Assembly: GCF_004217225.1 (NCBI RefSeq)
Contig: NZ_SHKM01000001.1
Span: 1,402,137 to 1,466,136, forward strand
DNA: 64,000 bases
Direction of reading: 5' to 3'
DNA from: Azospira oryzae
Lineage (GTDB): Bacteria; Pseudomonadota; Gammaproteobacteria; Burkholderiales; Rhodocyclaceae
Position 1 is the stretch's first letter; every line of letters begins with the position of its first letter. Below the pieces are notes generated by a model, which was not told the DNA's origin, searched no databases, and saw only the letters and a program-made list of their open reading frames with translations. Shown in pieces: positions 24,760-35,666 of this stretch. The translations under genes were made by a program, and so were the position numbers.

Positions 24760-26001
24760 TCAGGGACGCAGTTCCACCAGGGTCAGGTCGTCGCGGAACT
24801 GGTCGCTGCCGTGGTAGCGGGCCGCCGCCAGCCAGATGCCCTGCACCGAGCGGCGCGGCCCCGGCTCCGCCAGGAGGGCGAAGATGGCCTCCTCGCCGAA
24901 GGCCTTGCCGTTCTCGTCCTCGCACTCGCAGAAGCCGTCGGTGAACAGGTAGAAGCGGTCCCGGGGATGGAACACCAGTTCCGTCGGCGCTTCCGTCTCC
25001 CCCAGGTTGGGCTGCAGGCCGAGGGGATAGTAGGCCGAGCCCACCAGGGTCAGCTTGCCCCGGCCGCTGCGGTTGAAGCAGCCGGGCATGCCGCCGTTCC
25101 ACACCCGCAGCCGGTCCCGGGCGGCATTCACCTCCACCAGGGCGAAGGCCATGAACATCTGCAGCGGCAGGCGCTGGAACATGACCCGGTTGAGTTCGAT
25201 CAGCAGGGCCTCGGCATCGCCGTTCTCCGCCGCCTGGGAATAGAAGACGTGGCCCAGCAGGGGCGCCACCACGGCGGAGGCGGGGCCGTGGCCGGAGATG
25301 TCGCCCACCAGCACCCACTGGCGCCGGTCCGGGGTCATGGCGGAGAGCAGCATGTCGCCGTTGCTGCGGTCCACCGAGGAAAGGACGTAGCGCAGCTTGT
25401 GGGGATCGAAGGTCTCGGTCTCCCGCAGCCGGGTGAGGATGTCCTCGGCCAGGCAGCGCTCATGCATCAGCCACTGGTTCTGCTCCGCCAGCTGGCGCCG
25501 CGCCTCGGCCAGGGCCACATGGCTGCGGATGCGGGCGCGCACAATGGAGGGACTGACCGGGCGGCCGATGAAATCCACGGCCCCCAGGGCCAGGCCCCGG
25601 ACCTCGTCGCGGATGGCGGTCATGGCGGTGACGAAGACCACGGGAATGGCGGCGGTGGCCGGGTCGGACTTGAGCCGGTCCAGCACCTCGTAGCCGTCCA
25701 TGCCCGGCATCATGACGTCGAGCAGGATCAGGTCCGGCGGCGGCTCGTCCACGGCGCAGGCCAGGGCTTCCGGACCGTTGTAGGCGAAGCGCAGGTCGTA
25801 TTCGAACTGCAGGCAGTCGGCCAGCACTTCGACATTTTCCCGGGCGTCGTCCACGATGAGGACGATGGGGCGCCGGGGCGTCCGCCACGGACACCCCCTG
25901 CCGGCGGGCAGCCCGGGGCTGCCCTGGTCGGACGCATGGGACACGGAAGCCCTCCAGCCACTCCGGATCGGAACGGTCGCCGGCGGGCCGGAGCCCGCCA
26001 T
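24760..26001 (-). CDS. Response regulator with PP2C (SpoIIE/RsbU) phosphatase domain
   Basis: A 413-residue protein: receiver domain at about 45-165 with Asp95 (LILLDVMMPGMDG), a linker helix (LAEARRQLAEQNQWLM), and a SpoIIE-type serine phosphatase at about 200-413. The phosphatase metal ligands appear as GDISGHG and DLTLVEL, and FTDGFCE is present. Such proteins dephosphorylate STAS-domain antagonists, and one is encoded eight bases downstream. The first 40 residues are low complexity; a later GTG start giving VSHASDQ is possible. Confidence 0.88.
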   Translation of the reverse strand: MAGSGPPATVPIRSGWRASVSHASDQGSPGLPAGRGCPWRTPRRPIVLIVDDARENVEVLADCLQFEYDLRFAYNGPEALACAVDEPPPDLILLDVMMPGMDGYEVLDRLKSDPATAAIPVVFVTAMTAIRDEVRGLALGAVDFIGRPVSPSIVRARIRSHVALAEARRQLAEQNQWLMHERCLAEDILTRLRETETFDPHKLRYVLSSVDRSNGDMLLSAMTPDRRQWVLVGDISGHGPASAVVAPLLGHVFYSQAAENGDAEALLIELNRVMFQRLPLQMFMAFALVEVNAARDRLRVWNGGMPGCFNRSGRGKLTLVGSAYYPLGLQPNLGETEAPTELVFHPRDRFYLFTDGFCECEDENGKAFGEEAIFALLAEPGPRRSVQGIWLAAARYHGSDQFRDDLTLVELRP

Positions 26002-26008
26002 GGCGGCG

Positions 26009-26320
26009 TCAGACCAGCTTGAGCACCTTGTGCAGATTGACCAGCTTGAGGACTTTCTTGACGTCGCTGCTGCAGTTATGCAGCTCCAGGGACTTGCCTT
26101 CCCGGGTGACGCGGTCGTTGATGACCATGAGGGCGCCGATGCCCGAACTGTCGATGTAGGTCAGCTTGCCGCAGTCGAGGATGACCCGGCTGGCTTCCGG
26201 CATGGCGATCAGGCTGTTGCAGCGGCTGTGGAAATTGACGGTGTTGGAGTAATCCAGGCGGCCCTCCAGGACCAGGGAACACTCGCCATCCTGCTGGCGG
26301 ATTTCAGCTTGGTTGTCCAT
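26009..26320 (-). CDS. STAS-domain anti-sigma factor antagonist
   Basis: A 103-residue SpoIIAA/RsbV-like protein. The phosphorylatable Ser is in YIDSSGIGAL (Ser58 or Ser59). It is the probable substrate of the PP2C protein encoded just after it. No anti-sigma kinase gene is adjacent, so the third partner is elsewhere or the pair works on another kinase. GGGGGATAAGAA precedes the ATG. The C-terminal KKVLKLVNLHKVLKLV is unusually repetitive (VLKLV twice). Confidence 0.88.
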   Translation of the reverse strand: MDNQAEIRQQDGECSLVLEGRLDYSNTVNFHSRCNSLIAMPEASRVILDCGKLTYIDSSGIGALMVINDRVTREGKSLELHNCSSDVKKVLKLVNLHKVLKLV

Positions 26321-26486
26321 TTCTTATCCCCCTGAAACTCCCGGGAGGCAGGCGGGGCCGGCCTCCGGGCAAGATTGAGCCACTCACCCGACCCAGTGCC
26401 TCCCTGGAAATGTCTCTCAGCGTTATATGGCGCGGGCCGGAGGGTCATTAGGCTACCGCCGCCGCCCCCGCGTCAAGCCCCTGCCA

Positions 26487-27065
26487 TCAACGTACGGCAA
26501 ACCGCTTTTCCATCTCCGCCGCCATGGCGTTGAACTGCTCGGCCAGCTCGTGCTGCAGCAGGGACGGCCCCAGCAGGGAGGGCAGCCAGAAGTCGGGAAC
26601 CATCGCCACCCGGTAGGAAAAACGGGTGCCGCCGTCCAGGGGCGCCAGCACCATGTCGCTCTCGAATTGCCTGGTATTACCGGCCAGGCCGCGGGCCTGG
26701 ATGCGCCGCCGGGGCGTCAGGGTGATCTCCCGCAGGGACTCGAAGGCGAAGGAGAAAATGCCGAAGCGGGCCCTCCCCTTCTGCTCCACCTGCAGCACCT
26801 GGCCCTGGCGGGAAAGCACCCGGCTGCTGCTGAGATTGGTGAGGATGGCGGTCATGTTGTCGAAGTCCGTCAGCACTTCCCAGGCGACGGACGGCGGCAC
26901 CGGCACGACGAACTGCGCCTCCACCGTCCACGTCTCGCCCTGGCGGCGCACCTGGATCTCATCTTCGTCGATGCGGGCGGGGGCATTGGCGCCGGCGAGG
27001 ACCAGGCCGGGGGCTAGCGGCAGCAAGGAGAGGGCCCGCAGAAGGAGGCGGCGGCAGGAATCCAT
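26487..27065 (-). CDS. Exported SRPBCC (START-like) protein
   Basis: A 192-residue protein with an N-terminal export signal (RRLLLRALSLLPLAPGLVLAG). It is followed by a polyketide-cyclase/START-like domain recognisable from VPVPPSVAWEVLTDFDNMTAIL near residue 55 and a long C-terminal helix (LLQHELAEQFNAMAAEMEK). Family members bind hydrophobic ligands. The ligand is not known here. It is transcribed alone, between the STAS gene and ubiC. Confidence 0.72.
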   Translation of the reverse strand: MDSCRRLLLRALSLLPLAPGLVLAGANAPARIDEDEIQVRRQGETWTVEAQFVVPVPPSVAWEVLTDFDNMTAILTNLSSSRVLSRQGQVLQVEQKGRARFGIFSFAFESLREITLTPRRRIQARGLAGNTRQFESDMVLAPLDGGTRFSYRVAMVPDFWLPSLLGPSLLQHELAEQFNAMAAEMEKRFAVR

Positions 27066-27122
27066 GGCCCATTCTTGCGCCGGGCCCTGACCCGGGTCTG
27101 ACCGGGCCGTGTAAAAGAATGT

Positions 27123-27668
27123 TCAGAGGGAGAGCACGGCAGGGAGGAAGACCTCGTTCACCAGGAGCCCCTTGGCGCCGCGGCCGAAGCGGGAGCGGCG
27201 GGCCCACAGCCAGCCGGGCTGGGGGCCGAGGGCGGCCTCGGCGCTACGGTAGAGGCGGTGACGCCGGTCCAGGGCGCGGAATTCGAGGCGGCCCCGGGCG
27301 ATGCGCGGGTCGGAGAAGAGCAGGCTGCCCAGGGAACGCTGGCCCAGGGCGAAAAAACGCTGATCGAAGGGATGGCGCGGCGCCAGGGGCATGACGGTGT
27401 GGGCGAAGACCACCGGCACCTCGTCCGCCAGCAGCAGCACTTCCCGCATCCAGACCCGGGTGCCGGCGGGCAGGCCGAGGCAGGCCGCCTCTTCGCTGCC
27501 GATGGGGGCCAGGCACTGGCGCAGGCATTGCACGCGGAAACGGTCGCAGCGGGCACGGATGCGGGCGGTGAGGGAACCCCGCTCCTCCAGCCAGGGACGC
27601 AGGGCCGGGGCCGGGGCCCGGCCGCGTTGCAGCAGGGCCGGGCGCCAGGCGGCGCGGGCCGGGATCAT
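27123..27668 (-). CDS. ubiC: Chorismate-pyruvate lyase
   Basis: A 181-residue cytoplasmic enzyme converting chorismate to 4-hydroxybenzoate and pyruvate, the first step of ubiquinone synthesis. Recognised from RPWLEERGSLTARIR, VWMREVLLLADEVPVVFAHTV and LGSLLFSDPRIARGRLEFR. Stop and start are shared with the DUF192 gene upstream (ATGA). ubiA is not adjacent; the prenyltransferase at 55995 is of a different branch. Confidence 0.85.
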   Translation of the reverse strand: MIPARAAWRPALLQRGRAPAPALRPWLEERGSLTARIRARCDRFRVQCLRQCLAPIGSEEAACLGLPAGTRVWMREVLLLADEVPVVFAHTVMPLAPRHPFDQRFFALGQRSLGSLLFSDPRIARGRLEFRALDRRHRLYRSAEAALGPQPGWLWARRSRFGRGAKGLLVNEVFLPAVLSL

Positions 27669-28123
27669 CGCGGCGCGGGAGCGCGCTCGATGCCGCCCAG
27701 GGTCAGGCCGGCCTTGAGACCCCGCTGGGCGAACCAGCCCTGGTTCATCTCCAGGGCGAAGCGGGCGTCCTTGTCGGCGCAGTGGCTGTTCTCGGTCTGG
27801 GGCTGCATGTCGCGGATGTTGATGATGCGGCCCTGTTCATCGAGGAAGGCGACGGAAAGGGGCAGCAGGGTGTTCTTCATCCACATGCAGTGGCGGGCCG
27901 GGAAGGGGAAGACGAACAGCATGCCCTGGTTGGCCGCCATGCTGCGGCGGTTCATCAGGCCCTGCTGGCGGTCCGGATCGGTGTAGGCCACTTCGGCCTC
28001 GATGCGGTGGAAGCCGGCGGTCAGTTCCAGGCGGCCCATCTCGGCCAGGGCGCTGCCGCACCAGGCAGCGGCTACCAGGGCCAGGGCGGCGCCCAGGGAG
28101 CGGGAAAGGGTGGTGGTATGCAT
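27665..28123 (-). CDS. Exported DUF192 protein
   Basis: A 152-residue protein with signal peptide (LGAALALVAAAWCGSALAE) and the DUF192 core QGLMNRRSMAANQGMLFVF, then CMWMKNTLLPLSVAFLDEQG. The family is a small beta-barrel of unclear function, sometimes near arginine or archaeosine pathways. It overlaps ubiC by four bases, so the two are cotranslated. Confidence 0.85.
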   Translation of the reverse strand: MHTTTLSRSLGAALALVAAAWCGSALAEMGRLELTAGFHRIEAEVAYTDPDRQQGLMNRRSMAANQGMLFVFPFPARHCMWMKNTLLPLSVAFLDEQGRIINIRDMQPQTENSHCADKDARFALEMNQGWFAQRGLKAGLTLGGIERAPAPR

Positions 28124-28181
28124 GGGGCGGAATTATAGGCCAGCCGGCAGCGGCTGCCCTATTTTGCGCAGCGCCGGGCCG

Positions 28182-28200
28182 GGCAGGCCGCAAGCCTGCC
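28182..28200. other. Hairpin downstream of the His-rich peptide gene
   Basis: GGCAGGC/GCCTGCC stem with a five-base loop. It lacks a T-run, so it is only a weak terminator candidate. Confidence 0.4.
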
Positions 28201-28217
28201 GGAGCGGCCGCGGCGGC

Positions 28218-28376
28218 TTAGTGGTGGCGCTTGGCGTGGTGCTTGGCGGCCTTGGCAGGCTTGACGTGCTTGGCATGGCTCGCCTTCTTGGCGTGGTGGC
28301 CATGGGTGGCGGCTTCAGCGACGCCGGTGCCGAGGGCGAAGGCCAGGGTCAGGGCGAGCAGTAGGGCTTTTTTCAT
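28218..28376 (-). CDS. Small exported His/Lys-rich peptide
   Basis: A 52-residue product: signal peptide [22 protein letters not shown], then about 30 residues with eight His and nine Lys in [20 protein letters not shown]. The mature peptide is strongly basic and could bind metal or nucleic acid. The ATG has GGAG nine bases upstream. The gene overlaps the 3' end of rluE by 62 bases in another frame. Similar short His/Lys/Ala-rich secreted peptides occur in proteobacteria without known function. Confidence 0.65.
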   Translation of the reverse strand: MKKALLLALTLAFALGTGVAEAATHGHHAKKASHAKHVKPAKAAKHHAKRHH

Positions 28377-28980
28377 TTGCAACTCCGTCAGGGGATGGGG
28401 TTCGGCCGGGAGCGCCGTCCGGCGCCAGGTCGGCAAAGCCGCCCTGCAGCAGACGCCACTCTCCCGGGGCCAGGCCTTCCACGGAAGCCCGGCCGATGGC
28501 GGCCCGGATGAGCCGGAGCGTAGGGTAGCCCACGCTGGCTGTCATCCGCCTGACCTGGCGGTTCTTGCCCTCACGGATTTTCAGTTCGATCCAGCTGGTG
28601 GGGATGGCAGCCCGGTAGCGGATGGGCGGCTCCCGCAGCCACAATCCATGCGGTTCTTCCATGAGCCTGGCCTGGGCCGGCCGGGTGACGCCATCCTTCA
28701 GGGCAACCCCCTGGCGAAGGGCTTGCAGCGCGGCTTCCGTCGGCACGCCCTCCACCTGCACCCAGTAGGTCTTTTCCAGCTTGTAGCGGGGATCGGCGAT
28801 GCGGGCCTGCAGGACGCCGTCGTCGGTGAGCAGGAGCAGGCCTTCGCTGTCCGCATCGAGGCGGCCGGCGGGATAGACGCCGGGTATCTCCAGGTAGTCC
28901 TTGAGGCCCTGCCAGCGGCCTTCGGGGGTGAATTGGGAGAGAACGCCGTAGGGCTTGTTGAAAAGGAGGATGCGGGCCAT
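28315..28980 (-). CDS. rluE: 23S rRNA pseudouridine synthase RluE type
   Basis: A 221-residue RsuA-family enzyme without an S4 domain. It begins [17 protein letters not shown] and contains the catalytic Asp in [17 protein letters not shown], then KTYWVQVEG and [16 protein letters not shown]. RluE modifies U2457 of 23S rRNA in E. coli. The last 35 residues (Pro/Arg/Asp-rich) extend past the usual end, and this tail overlaps the next gene. It starts two bases after the aceK stop. Confidence 0.88.
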   Translation of the reverse strand: MARILLFNKPYGVLSQFTPEGRWQGLKDYLEIPGVYPAGRLDADSEGLLLLTDDGVLQARIADPRYKLEKTYWVQVEGVPTEAALQALRQGVALKDGVTRPAQARLMEEPHGLWLREPPIRYRAAIPTSWIELKIREGKNRQVRRMTASVGYPTLRLIRAAIGRASVEGLAPGEWRLLQGGFADLAPDGAPGRTPSPDGVANEKSPTARPDPGLRPRHRRR

Positions 28981-28981
28981 C

Positions 28982-30742
28982 TCAGGCGTTTTCCCCGCCG
29001 GCGGCGTAGAGGCGGCTAAAGCGCAGTTCTTCCGGATAGGGGAAGAAGTCCTCCACCCGCCCCTGGCGGATCTGCTCCTGGGCCGCCTGCCAGAATTCGG
29101 GCTGCAGCAGGTCCCGGTGGTGCTTGAGGAAGGCCTGGCGCACCGGCCGGGAGCCGAGCAGGAAGGTGGCGAACTCTTCCGGGAAGACGTCGTTGCGGGC
29201 CACGGAATACCAGGGCTCGCCGGACATTTCCAGTTCCGGATAGGGGGCTTCCGGGATGGCCCGGAAATTCATGTCGGTCATGTGTTCGATTTCGTCGTAG
29301 TCGTAGAAGACGATGCGGTTGTAGCGGGTGACGCCAAAGTTCTTCCACAGCATGTCGCCGGGGAAGATGTTGGCGATGGCCAGTTCCCGAATGGCGTTGC
29401 CGTAGTCCTTCACCGCCGCTTCCACCTTCTCTTCCGGGGCGTTATCCAGATAGATGTTGAGGGGCGTCATGCGCCGCTCGATGTAGAGGTGCTTGATGAT
29501 CAGGTCTTCCCCGTCCTCCTCCAGGAGGGAGGGCACCTGCTGCCGCAGTTCCTCCAGCAGGGCCGGATCGAAGCGGGAACGGGGCAGGGCCGCGTAGGAG
29601 AACTCCAGGGTGTCGGCCATGCGCCCCACCCGGTCCACCTGCTTCACCAGCTGGTACTTGTACTTGACCGTGGCGTGGTCCACTTCCTTGGAGCTGCCGA
29701 AGACGTCCTTGATGATCTTGAAGACGTAGGGGAAGGACGGCAGGGTGAACACCAGCATCACCAGGCCCCGGATGCCGGGGGCGACGATGAATTTGTCCTC
29801 CGAATGGCGCAGGTGGTAGATGAGGTCGCGGAAGAACATGGTCTTGCCCTGCTTGCCCAGCCCCAGCATGGTGTACAGCTCGGAGCGGGGCTTGCCGGGC
29901 ATGATGGAGCGCAGGAACTGGACGTAGCCGGAGGGCACTTCCATATCCACCATGAAATAGGCCCGGGACAGGGAAAAGAGGATGGAGATGCGCCAGGCGT
30001 CGAGCAGGATCGTATCCAGATAGAGCTTGCCACCCGGGGTGTGCAGCACCGGGATGGCGAAGGGGTATTCCTGGTTGCCGTTGATGGCCTTGCCGATGAT
30101 GTAGGCGCCCTTGTTGCGGTAGAAGGCGGAGTACAGCACCTGGATCTGGCAGTTGGCCTCCCGGGCCGGCAGTTCGCCTCCGAGATGGGTCCGGATGGTG
30201 CGGTAGAGGTAGTCCACGTCCCGCTCCAGGTCCTCGAAATCCCGCTGCCAGTCGAAGTCCAGGATGATCTGGCGCATAGTTTCCGCGAGGCCGCCCTCCC
30301 CCGGGTAGTAGCTGGAGTAGGTGGGCGGATTGGATTCGATGTTCTCCGTGGAGATGGCCGGCCGCACGAAGATGAAGTCGTTGTGGAAATAGGTTCGGTG
30401 CAGGATCTTGCAGCACACGGAGTTGAAGAAGGTCTCCGCCAGCTCCGGCTGCTTGTGATTGAGCAGCAGGCCGATGTAGAGCAGCTTCACCTGCTGCCAG
30501 GTGGCGTCGTCCAGGGCCTCGGCCCGGAATTCGTCGCGCAGGCGCTCGACGCACTCCTCCACCCGGTCGTCGTAGAAACGGATGCGGTCCTTCACCGCCT
30601 TGTGCACCGCCAGCCAGTCGCCGGACTCGAAACGGAACTTGGCCTCCCGGCTGGTCTGGCGGAACAGCCGATAATGCTTGTTGAAGCCGTCGATGAGGGC
30701 AATGGCGATGCGATTGGCGGTGGCGGCGGTCGAAATGTCCAT
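28982..30742 (-). CDS. aceK: Isocitrate dehydrogenase kinase/phosphatase
   Basis: A 586-residue bifunctional enzyme that switches isocitrate dehydrogenase off by phosphorylating its active-site Ser, and back on, controlling flow into the glyoxylate bypass. The ATG chosen gives [20 protein letters not shown]; a longer frame crosses the promoter of the next gene. The ATP-binding region [23 protein letters not shown] is present with the invariant Lys. It is divergent from the isocitrate dehydrogenase genes, while aceA/aceB are not in this window. Confidence 0.95.
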   Translation of the reverse strand: MDISTAATANRIAIALIDGFNKHYRLFRQTSREAKFRFESGDWLAVHKAVKDRIRFYDDRVEECVERLRDEFRAEALDDATWQQVKLLYIGLLLNHKQPELAETFFNSVCCKILHRTYFHNDFIFVRPAISTENIESNPPTYSSYYPGEGGLAETMRQIILDFDWQRDFEDLERDVDYLYRTIRTHLGGELPAREANCQIQVLYSAFYRNKGAYIIGKAINGNQEYPFAIPVLHTPGGKLYLDTILLDAWRISILFSLSRAYFMVDMEVPSGYVQFLRSIMPGKPRSELYTMLGLGKQGKTMFFRDLIYHLRHSEDKFIVAPGIRGLVMLVFTLPSFPYVFKIIKDVFGSSKEVDHATVKYKYQLVKQVDRVGRMADTLEFSYAALPRSRFDPALLEELRQQVPSLLEEDGEDLIIKHLYIERRMTPLNIYLDNAPEEKVEAAVKDYGNAIRELAIANIFPGDMLWKNFGVTRYNRIVFYDYDEIEHMTDMNFRAIPEAPYPELEMSGEPWYSVARNDVFPEEFATFLLGSRPVRQAFLKHHRDLLQPEFWQAAQEQIRQGRVEDFFPYPEELRFSRLYAAGGENA

Positions 30743-30897
30743 CGGCACGGGCGGGACGCGGAAGAAAGCGGAAATCTTAGCACCGGCCAGCCCCGCCTCC
30801 CGCGGAAATGGGGCCCGGACAGGCCCCATGAGGGGCCCTGGGGAGGGAAAGGCGGGCATCCATCCCCACGGCATTCATTGCACGGTACGCAATAAGA

Positions 30898-30930
30898 TTG
30901 CACCGGGTGATATAATATATATAAGAGTTG
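30898..30930 (+). promoter_or_regulatory. AT-rich promoter region of the monomeric isocitrate dehydrogenase
   Basis: TATAATATATATAAGAG at 30911-30927 stands out in GC-rich sequence and contains a perfect -10. TTGCAC at 30898 is too close to be its -35, so exact elements are unclear. Confidence 0.4.
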
Positions 30931-30967
30931 TCCGCACCTTTAACTACGAACTATGTGAGGGATTAGC

Positions 30968-33208
30968 ATGTCTGCTGGTAAGTCGAAGATCATTTACACG
31001 CTCACTGATGAGGCGCCCCTGCTGGCGACCTGTGCTTTTCTGCCGATCATCCGCACCTTCACCGGTCCGGCCGGCGTTGAAATCGCCGAAAGCGACATTT
31101 CCGTGGCCGCCCGTGTCCTGGCCGAATTCTCCGACTACCTGCGCGACGACCAGAAGGTTCCGGACAACCTGGCCGAACTGGGCCGCCTGACCCAGGACCC
31201 CGACACCAACATCATCAAGCTGCCCAACATCAGCGCCTCCGTGGCCCAGCTGGTGGCTTGCGTCAAGGAACTGCAGGCCAAGGGCTACGCCATCCCCGAC
31301 TACCCGGAAAACCCCACCACGGACGAGGAAAAGGCCCTCAAGACCCGCTACGGCAAGTGCCTGGGCTCCGCCGTGAATCCGGTGCTGCGCGAAGGCAACT
31401 CCGACCGCCGCGCCCCGGCCGCCGTCAAGAACTACGCCAAGAAGCACCCCCACTCCATGGGTGAATGGAAGCCCTGGTCCCAGACCCACGTGGCCCACAT
31501 GGACCACGGCGACTTCTACCACGGCGAAAAGTCCCTGACCCTGGACAAGGCCCGGGACGTGAAGATGGAACTGGTCACCAAGAGCGGCAAGACCATCGTG
31601 CTGAAGCCCAAGGTGGCCCTCAAGGACGGCGAGATCATCGACTCCATGTTCATGAGCAAGAAGGCCCTGTGCGACTTCTACGAGAAGGAACTGGAAGACT
31701 GCCGGCAGGCCGGCATCCTCTTCTCCCTGCACGTGAAGGCCACCATGATGAAGGTGTCCCACCCCATCGTCTTCGGCCACTGCGTCAAGATCTACTACAA
31801 GGAAGCCTTCGAGAAGCACGGCAAGCTGTTCGACGAGCTGGGCATCAACGTCAACAACGGCATGGCCACCCTCTACGAGAAGATCGACACCCTGCCCGAA
31901 TCCAAGCGCGACGAGATCATCCGCGACCTGCACGCCTGCCAGGAGCACCGTCCCCGTCTGGCCATGGTGGATTCCGCCAAGGGCATCACCAACTTCCACT
32001 CCCCCAACGACATCATCGTGGACGCTTCCATGCCCGCCATGATCCGCGGCGGCGGCAAGATGTGGGGTGCCGACGGCAAGCCTTACGACTGCAAGGCAGT
32101 GATGCCCGAATCCACCTTCGCCCGCATCTACCAGGAGATGATCAACTTCTGTAAGTGGCACGGCAACTTCGATCCCAAGACCATGGGCACCGTGCCCAAC
32201 GTCGGCCTGATGGCCCAGAAGGCCGAGGAATACGGCTCCCACGACAAGACCTTCGAAATCGCCGAAGCCGGCATCGCCAACATTGTGGACCTGGCCACCG
32301 GCGAAGTGCTGCTGTCCCAGAACGTGGAAGAAGGCGACATCTGGCGCATGTGCCAGGTGAAGGACGAGCCGATCCGCGACTGGGTCAAGCTGGCCGTCAC
32401 CCGCGCCCGCAACTCCGGCATGCCCGCCGTCTTCTGGCTGGACCCCTACCGTCCCCACGAGGCCGAGCTGATCAAGAAGGTGGAGAAGTACCTCAAGGAT
32501 CACGACACCAGCGGCCTGGAAATCCACATCATGTCCCAGGTGCGCGCCATGCGCTTCACCCTGGAACGGGTCGCCCGCGGCCTGGACACCATCTCCGTCA
32601 CCGGCAACATCCTGCGCGACTACCTGACCGACCTGTTCCCCATCATGGAACTGGGCACCTCCGCCAAGATGCTCTCCATCGTTCCCCTGATGGCTGGCGG
32701 CGGCATGTACGAAACCGGTGCCGGCGGCTCCGCCCCCAAGCACGTGCAGCAGCTGGTGGAAGAAAACCACCTGCGCTGGGATTCCCTGGGCGAGTTCCTG
32801 GCCCTGGCCGTGTCCCTGGAAGAGCTGGGCATCAAGACCGGCAACGCCAAGGCCAAGCTGCTGGCCAAGACCCTGGATGAGGCCACCGGCAAGCTGCTGG
32901 ACGAGAACAAGTCCCCCTCCCGCCGTACCGGCGAGCTGGACAACCGGGGCAGCCAGTTCTACCTGGCCCTGTACTGGGCCCAGGCCCTGGCCGCCCAGTC
33001 CGAGGACAAGGACCTGGCCACCAAGTTCGCTCCCCTGGCCAAGTCCCTGGCCGAAAACGAGCAGAAGATCGTGGACGAGCTGAAGGCGGTCCAGGGCAAG
33101 CCCGTGGATATCGGCGGCTACTACCTGGCCGACCAGGCCAAGGTGACCGCCGTGATGCGCCCCAGCGCCACCCTCAACAGCCTGCTGCAGGCCGCCAGCG
33201 CCGCCTGA
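30968..33208 (+). CDS. NADP-dependent isocitrate dehydrogenase, monomeric type
   Basis: A 746-residue cytoplasmic enzyme of the monomeric IDH family. It is recognised along its length: [15 protein letters not shown] at the N-terminus, [18 protein letters not shown], the substrate-binding [10 protein letters not shown] region, and the C-terminal [18 protein letters not shown]. It oxidises isocitrate to 2-oxoglutarate. This class lacks the serine that AceK modifies. It therefore gives an activity insensitive to AceK, beside the dimeric enzyme downstream. GAGGG precedes the ATG by eight bases. Confidence 0.95.
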   Translation: MSAGKSKIIYTLTDEAPLLATCAFLPIIRTFTGPAGVEIAESDISVAARVLAEFSDYLRDDQKVPDNLAELGRLTQDPDTNIIKLPNISASVAQLVACVKELQAKGYAIPDYPENPTTDEEKALKTRYGKCLGSAVNPVLREGNSDRRAPAAVKNYAKKHPHSMGEWKPWSQTHVAHMDHGDFYHGEKSLTLDKARDVKMELVTKSGKTIVLKPKVALKDGEIIDSMFMSKKALCDFYEKELEDCRQAGILFSLHVKATMMKVSHPIVFGHCVKIYYKEAFEKHGKLFDELGINVNNGMATLYEKIDTLPESKRDEIIRDLHACQEHRPRLAMVDSAKGITNFHSPNDIIVDASMPAMIRGGGKMWGADGKPYDCKAVMPESTFARIYQEMINFCKWHGNFDPKTMGTVPNVGLMAQKAEEYGSHDKTFEIAEAGIANIVDLATGEVLLSQNVEEGDIWRMCQVKDEPIRDWVKLAVTRARNSGMPAVFWLDPYRPHEAELIKKVEKYLKDHDTSGLEIHIMSQVRAMRFTLERVARGLDTISVTGNILRDYLTDLFPIMELGTSAKMLSIVPLMAGGGMYETGAGGSAPKHVQQLVEENHLRWDSLGEFLALAVSLEELGIKTGNAKAKLLAKTLDEATGKLLDENKSPSRRTGELDNRGSQFYLALYWAQALAAQSEDKDLATKFAPLAKSLAENEQKIVDELKAVQGKPVDIGGYYLADQAKVTAVMRPSATLNSLLQAASAA

Positions 33209-33227
33209 TCGGCACCCGCCCGGCCCA

Positions 33228-33273
33228 CGGCCCGGTCCAGCCCCCGTCCCGGGGGTTTGGCCGGGCCGTTTTT
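33228..33273 (+). terminator. Terminator after the monomeric isocitrate dehydrogenase
   Basis: Nested stems CGGCCCGG/CCGGGCCG and CCCCC/GGGGG, followed by TTTTTC. Confidence 0.88.
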
Positions 33274-33579
33274 CTTGTGTCGGCACCGGCCTTGCCACCT
33301 GCCGGACGCTCCCTCCCGTTCCGCCCCTCTTCCACCCCCTTCTCTGCTCCTCTCCCCGCCAGCATCCCGGTCGGCAACACCCGATTGCCGCCGGCGCCAG
33401 CCCCCTGTCCCGGCCCTGGATGGGCGTCTGTCCCCCCTCCCCGTTTTTCATACATAATGCCCCGGTGCCGGCCTGAGTTTCTCCTGGCCCAAGGCCCTCG
33501 CCCGGCATGATCACGACGGGGTTTCAACGCAAAACCCTGCGCTCACATAACAACTCTCATCTCTCATGGAGCTAAGGAA
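33274..33579. other. Intergenic region before the second isocitrate dehydrogenase
   Basis: About 300 bases with no gene. CATAAT near 33454 is a possible -10 but I see no convincing -35. A run of CTCATCTCTCATGGAGC lies near the 3' end, just before the ribosome-binding site. Confidence 0.4.
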
Positions 33580-34806
<1,227 letters not shown>

Positions 34807-34823
34807 GCCGCCGCTGCGGCCAC

Positions 34824-34857
34824 AAAAAAAGCCCCGCCATGCGGGGCTTTTTCTTTC
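34824..34857. terminator. Bidirectional terminator between icd and nfsB
   Basis: A7-GCCCCGC-CAT-GCGGGGC-T5CTTT, shared by the converging genes. Confidence 0.92.
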
Positions 34858-34890
34858 TGCCTGCCAGCCGGAACCGGCTGGAGAGGCGCG

Positions 34891-35544
34891 TCAGATCTCG
34901 CTGATGACGGCGCTCTCGGGCAGGCGGGACTTGGGCAGGCGGGCATTGAAGTCGTCCTCGCTGCGGTAGCCCAGGGCCACCATGACCCGGCTGCGCAGCC
35001 CCTTGGCCGTGAGACCCAGGGCCTCGTCCACGGCCTCGGGGCTGAAACCCTCGATGGGGCAGGCATCGATGCCCAGGGCGCCGGCTCCCAGCAGCAGGGT
35101 ACCGAGGGCCAGATAGACCTGCCGGTCCATCCAGGCGGCCTCGTCCTGCAATTGCTGCTGGTGCAGGCCCACGTAGAAGGCCCGGCCCTTGGCCTGAGCG
35201 GCCTTGGCCTCGGCGTTGGCAAAGCGGCCGTCGGCCTCCTCCTGCGCCAGGATGGCCGCCAGATGGCCTTCATCCAGGCTTTCCCGGGCGCACAGCACCA
35301 CCACCTGGGAAGCATTGCGCACCTTGGGCTCGTTGTAGGGGAAATCGGCGCTGAGGGTGGCGGCGATGCGGCCCTTGGCAGCGTCGCTGCCGGCAATGAC
35401 GAAATGCCAGGGCTGGGAATTGACGGAGGACGGGGCATTGCGCAGCAGGGTGCGCAGGGCCGCCAGATCGTCGGCGGCAATCTTGCGGCTGGGATCGAAG
35501 GCCTTGGTGGTGTAGCGTTGTTCGGCTACCTGGGCGATGTTCAT
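34891..35544 (-). CDS. nfsB: Oxygen-insensitive NAD(P)H nitroreductase
   Basis: A 217-residue FMN enzyme, the same length as E. coli NfsB. Signatures: RYTTKAFDPSRK for FMN phosphate, SSVNSQPWHFVIA, QEEADGRFANAEAKAAQAKG and the C-terminal NARLPKSRLPE. It reduces nitroaromatics and quinones by two electrons. It is converging with icd. AGGAGC stands eight bases before the ATG. Confidence 0.92.
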   Translation of the reverse strand: MNIAQVAEQRYTTKAFDPSRKIAADDLAALRTLLRNAPSSVNSQPWHFVIAGSDAAKGRIAATLSADFPYNEPKVRNASQVVVLCARESLDEGHLAAILAQEEADGRFANAEAKAAQAKGRAFYVGLHQQQLQDEAAWMDRQVYLALGTLLLGAGALGIDACPIEGFSPEAVDEALGLTAKGLRSRVMVALGYRSEDDFNARLPKSRLPESAVISEI

Positions 35545-35666
35545 GGAAGCTCCTGGGGATAGGGGAAGAAATTTGCCCGGGAGCATACCGCCGCCCGGGG
35601 CCGAAGCAAAGGCCGGGAATTCCCGGCCGGCCAACCTCTCGACTCGGGGCCGGCGCCGGCCGCCCC

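Noticed and set aside
30898-30916. TTGCAC plus TATAAT as a full promoter for the monomeric isocitrate dehydrogenase
   Set aside because: The spacer would be only seven bases, so the two hexamers cannot belong to one promoter.
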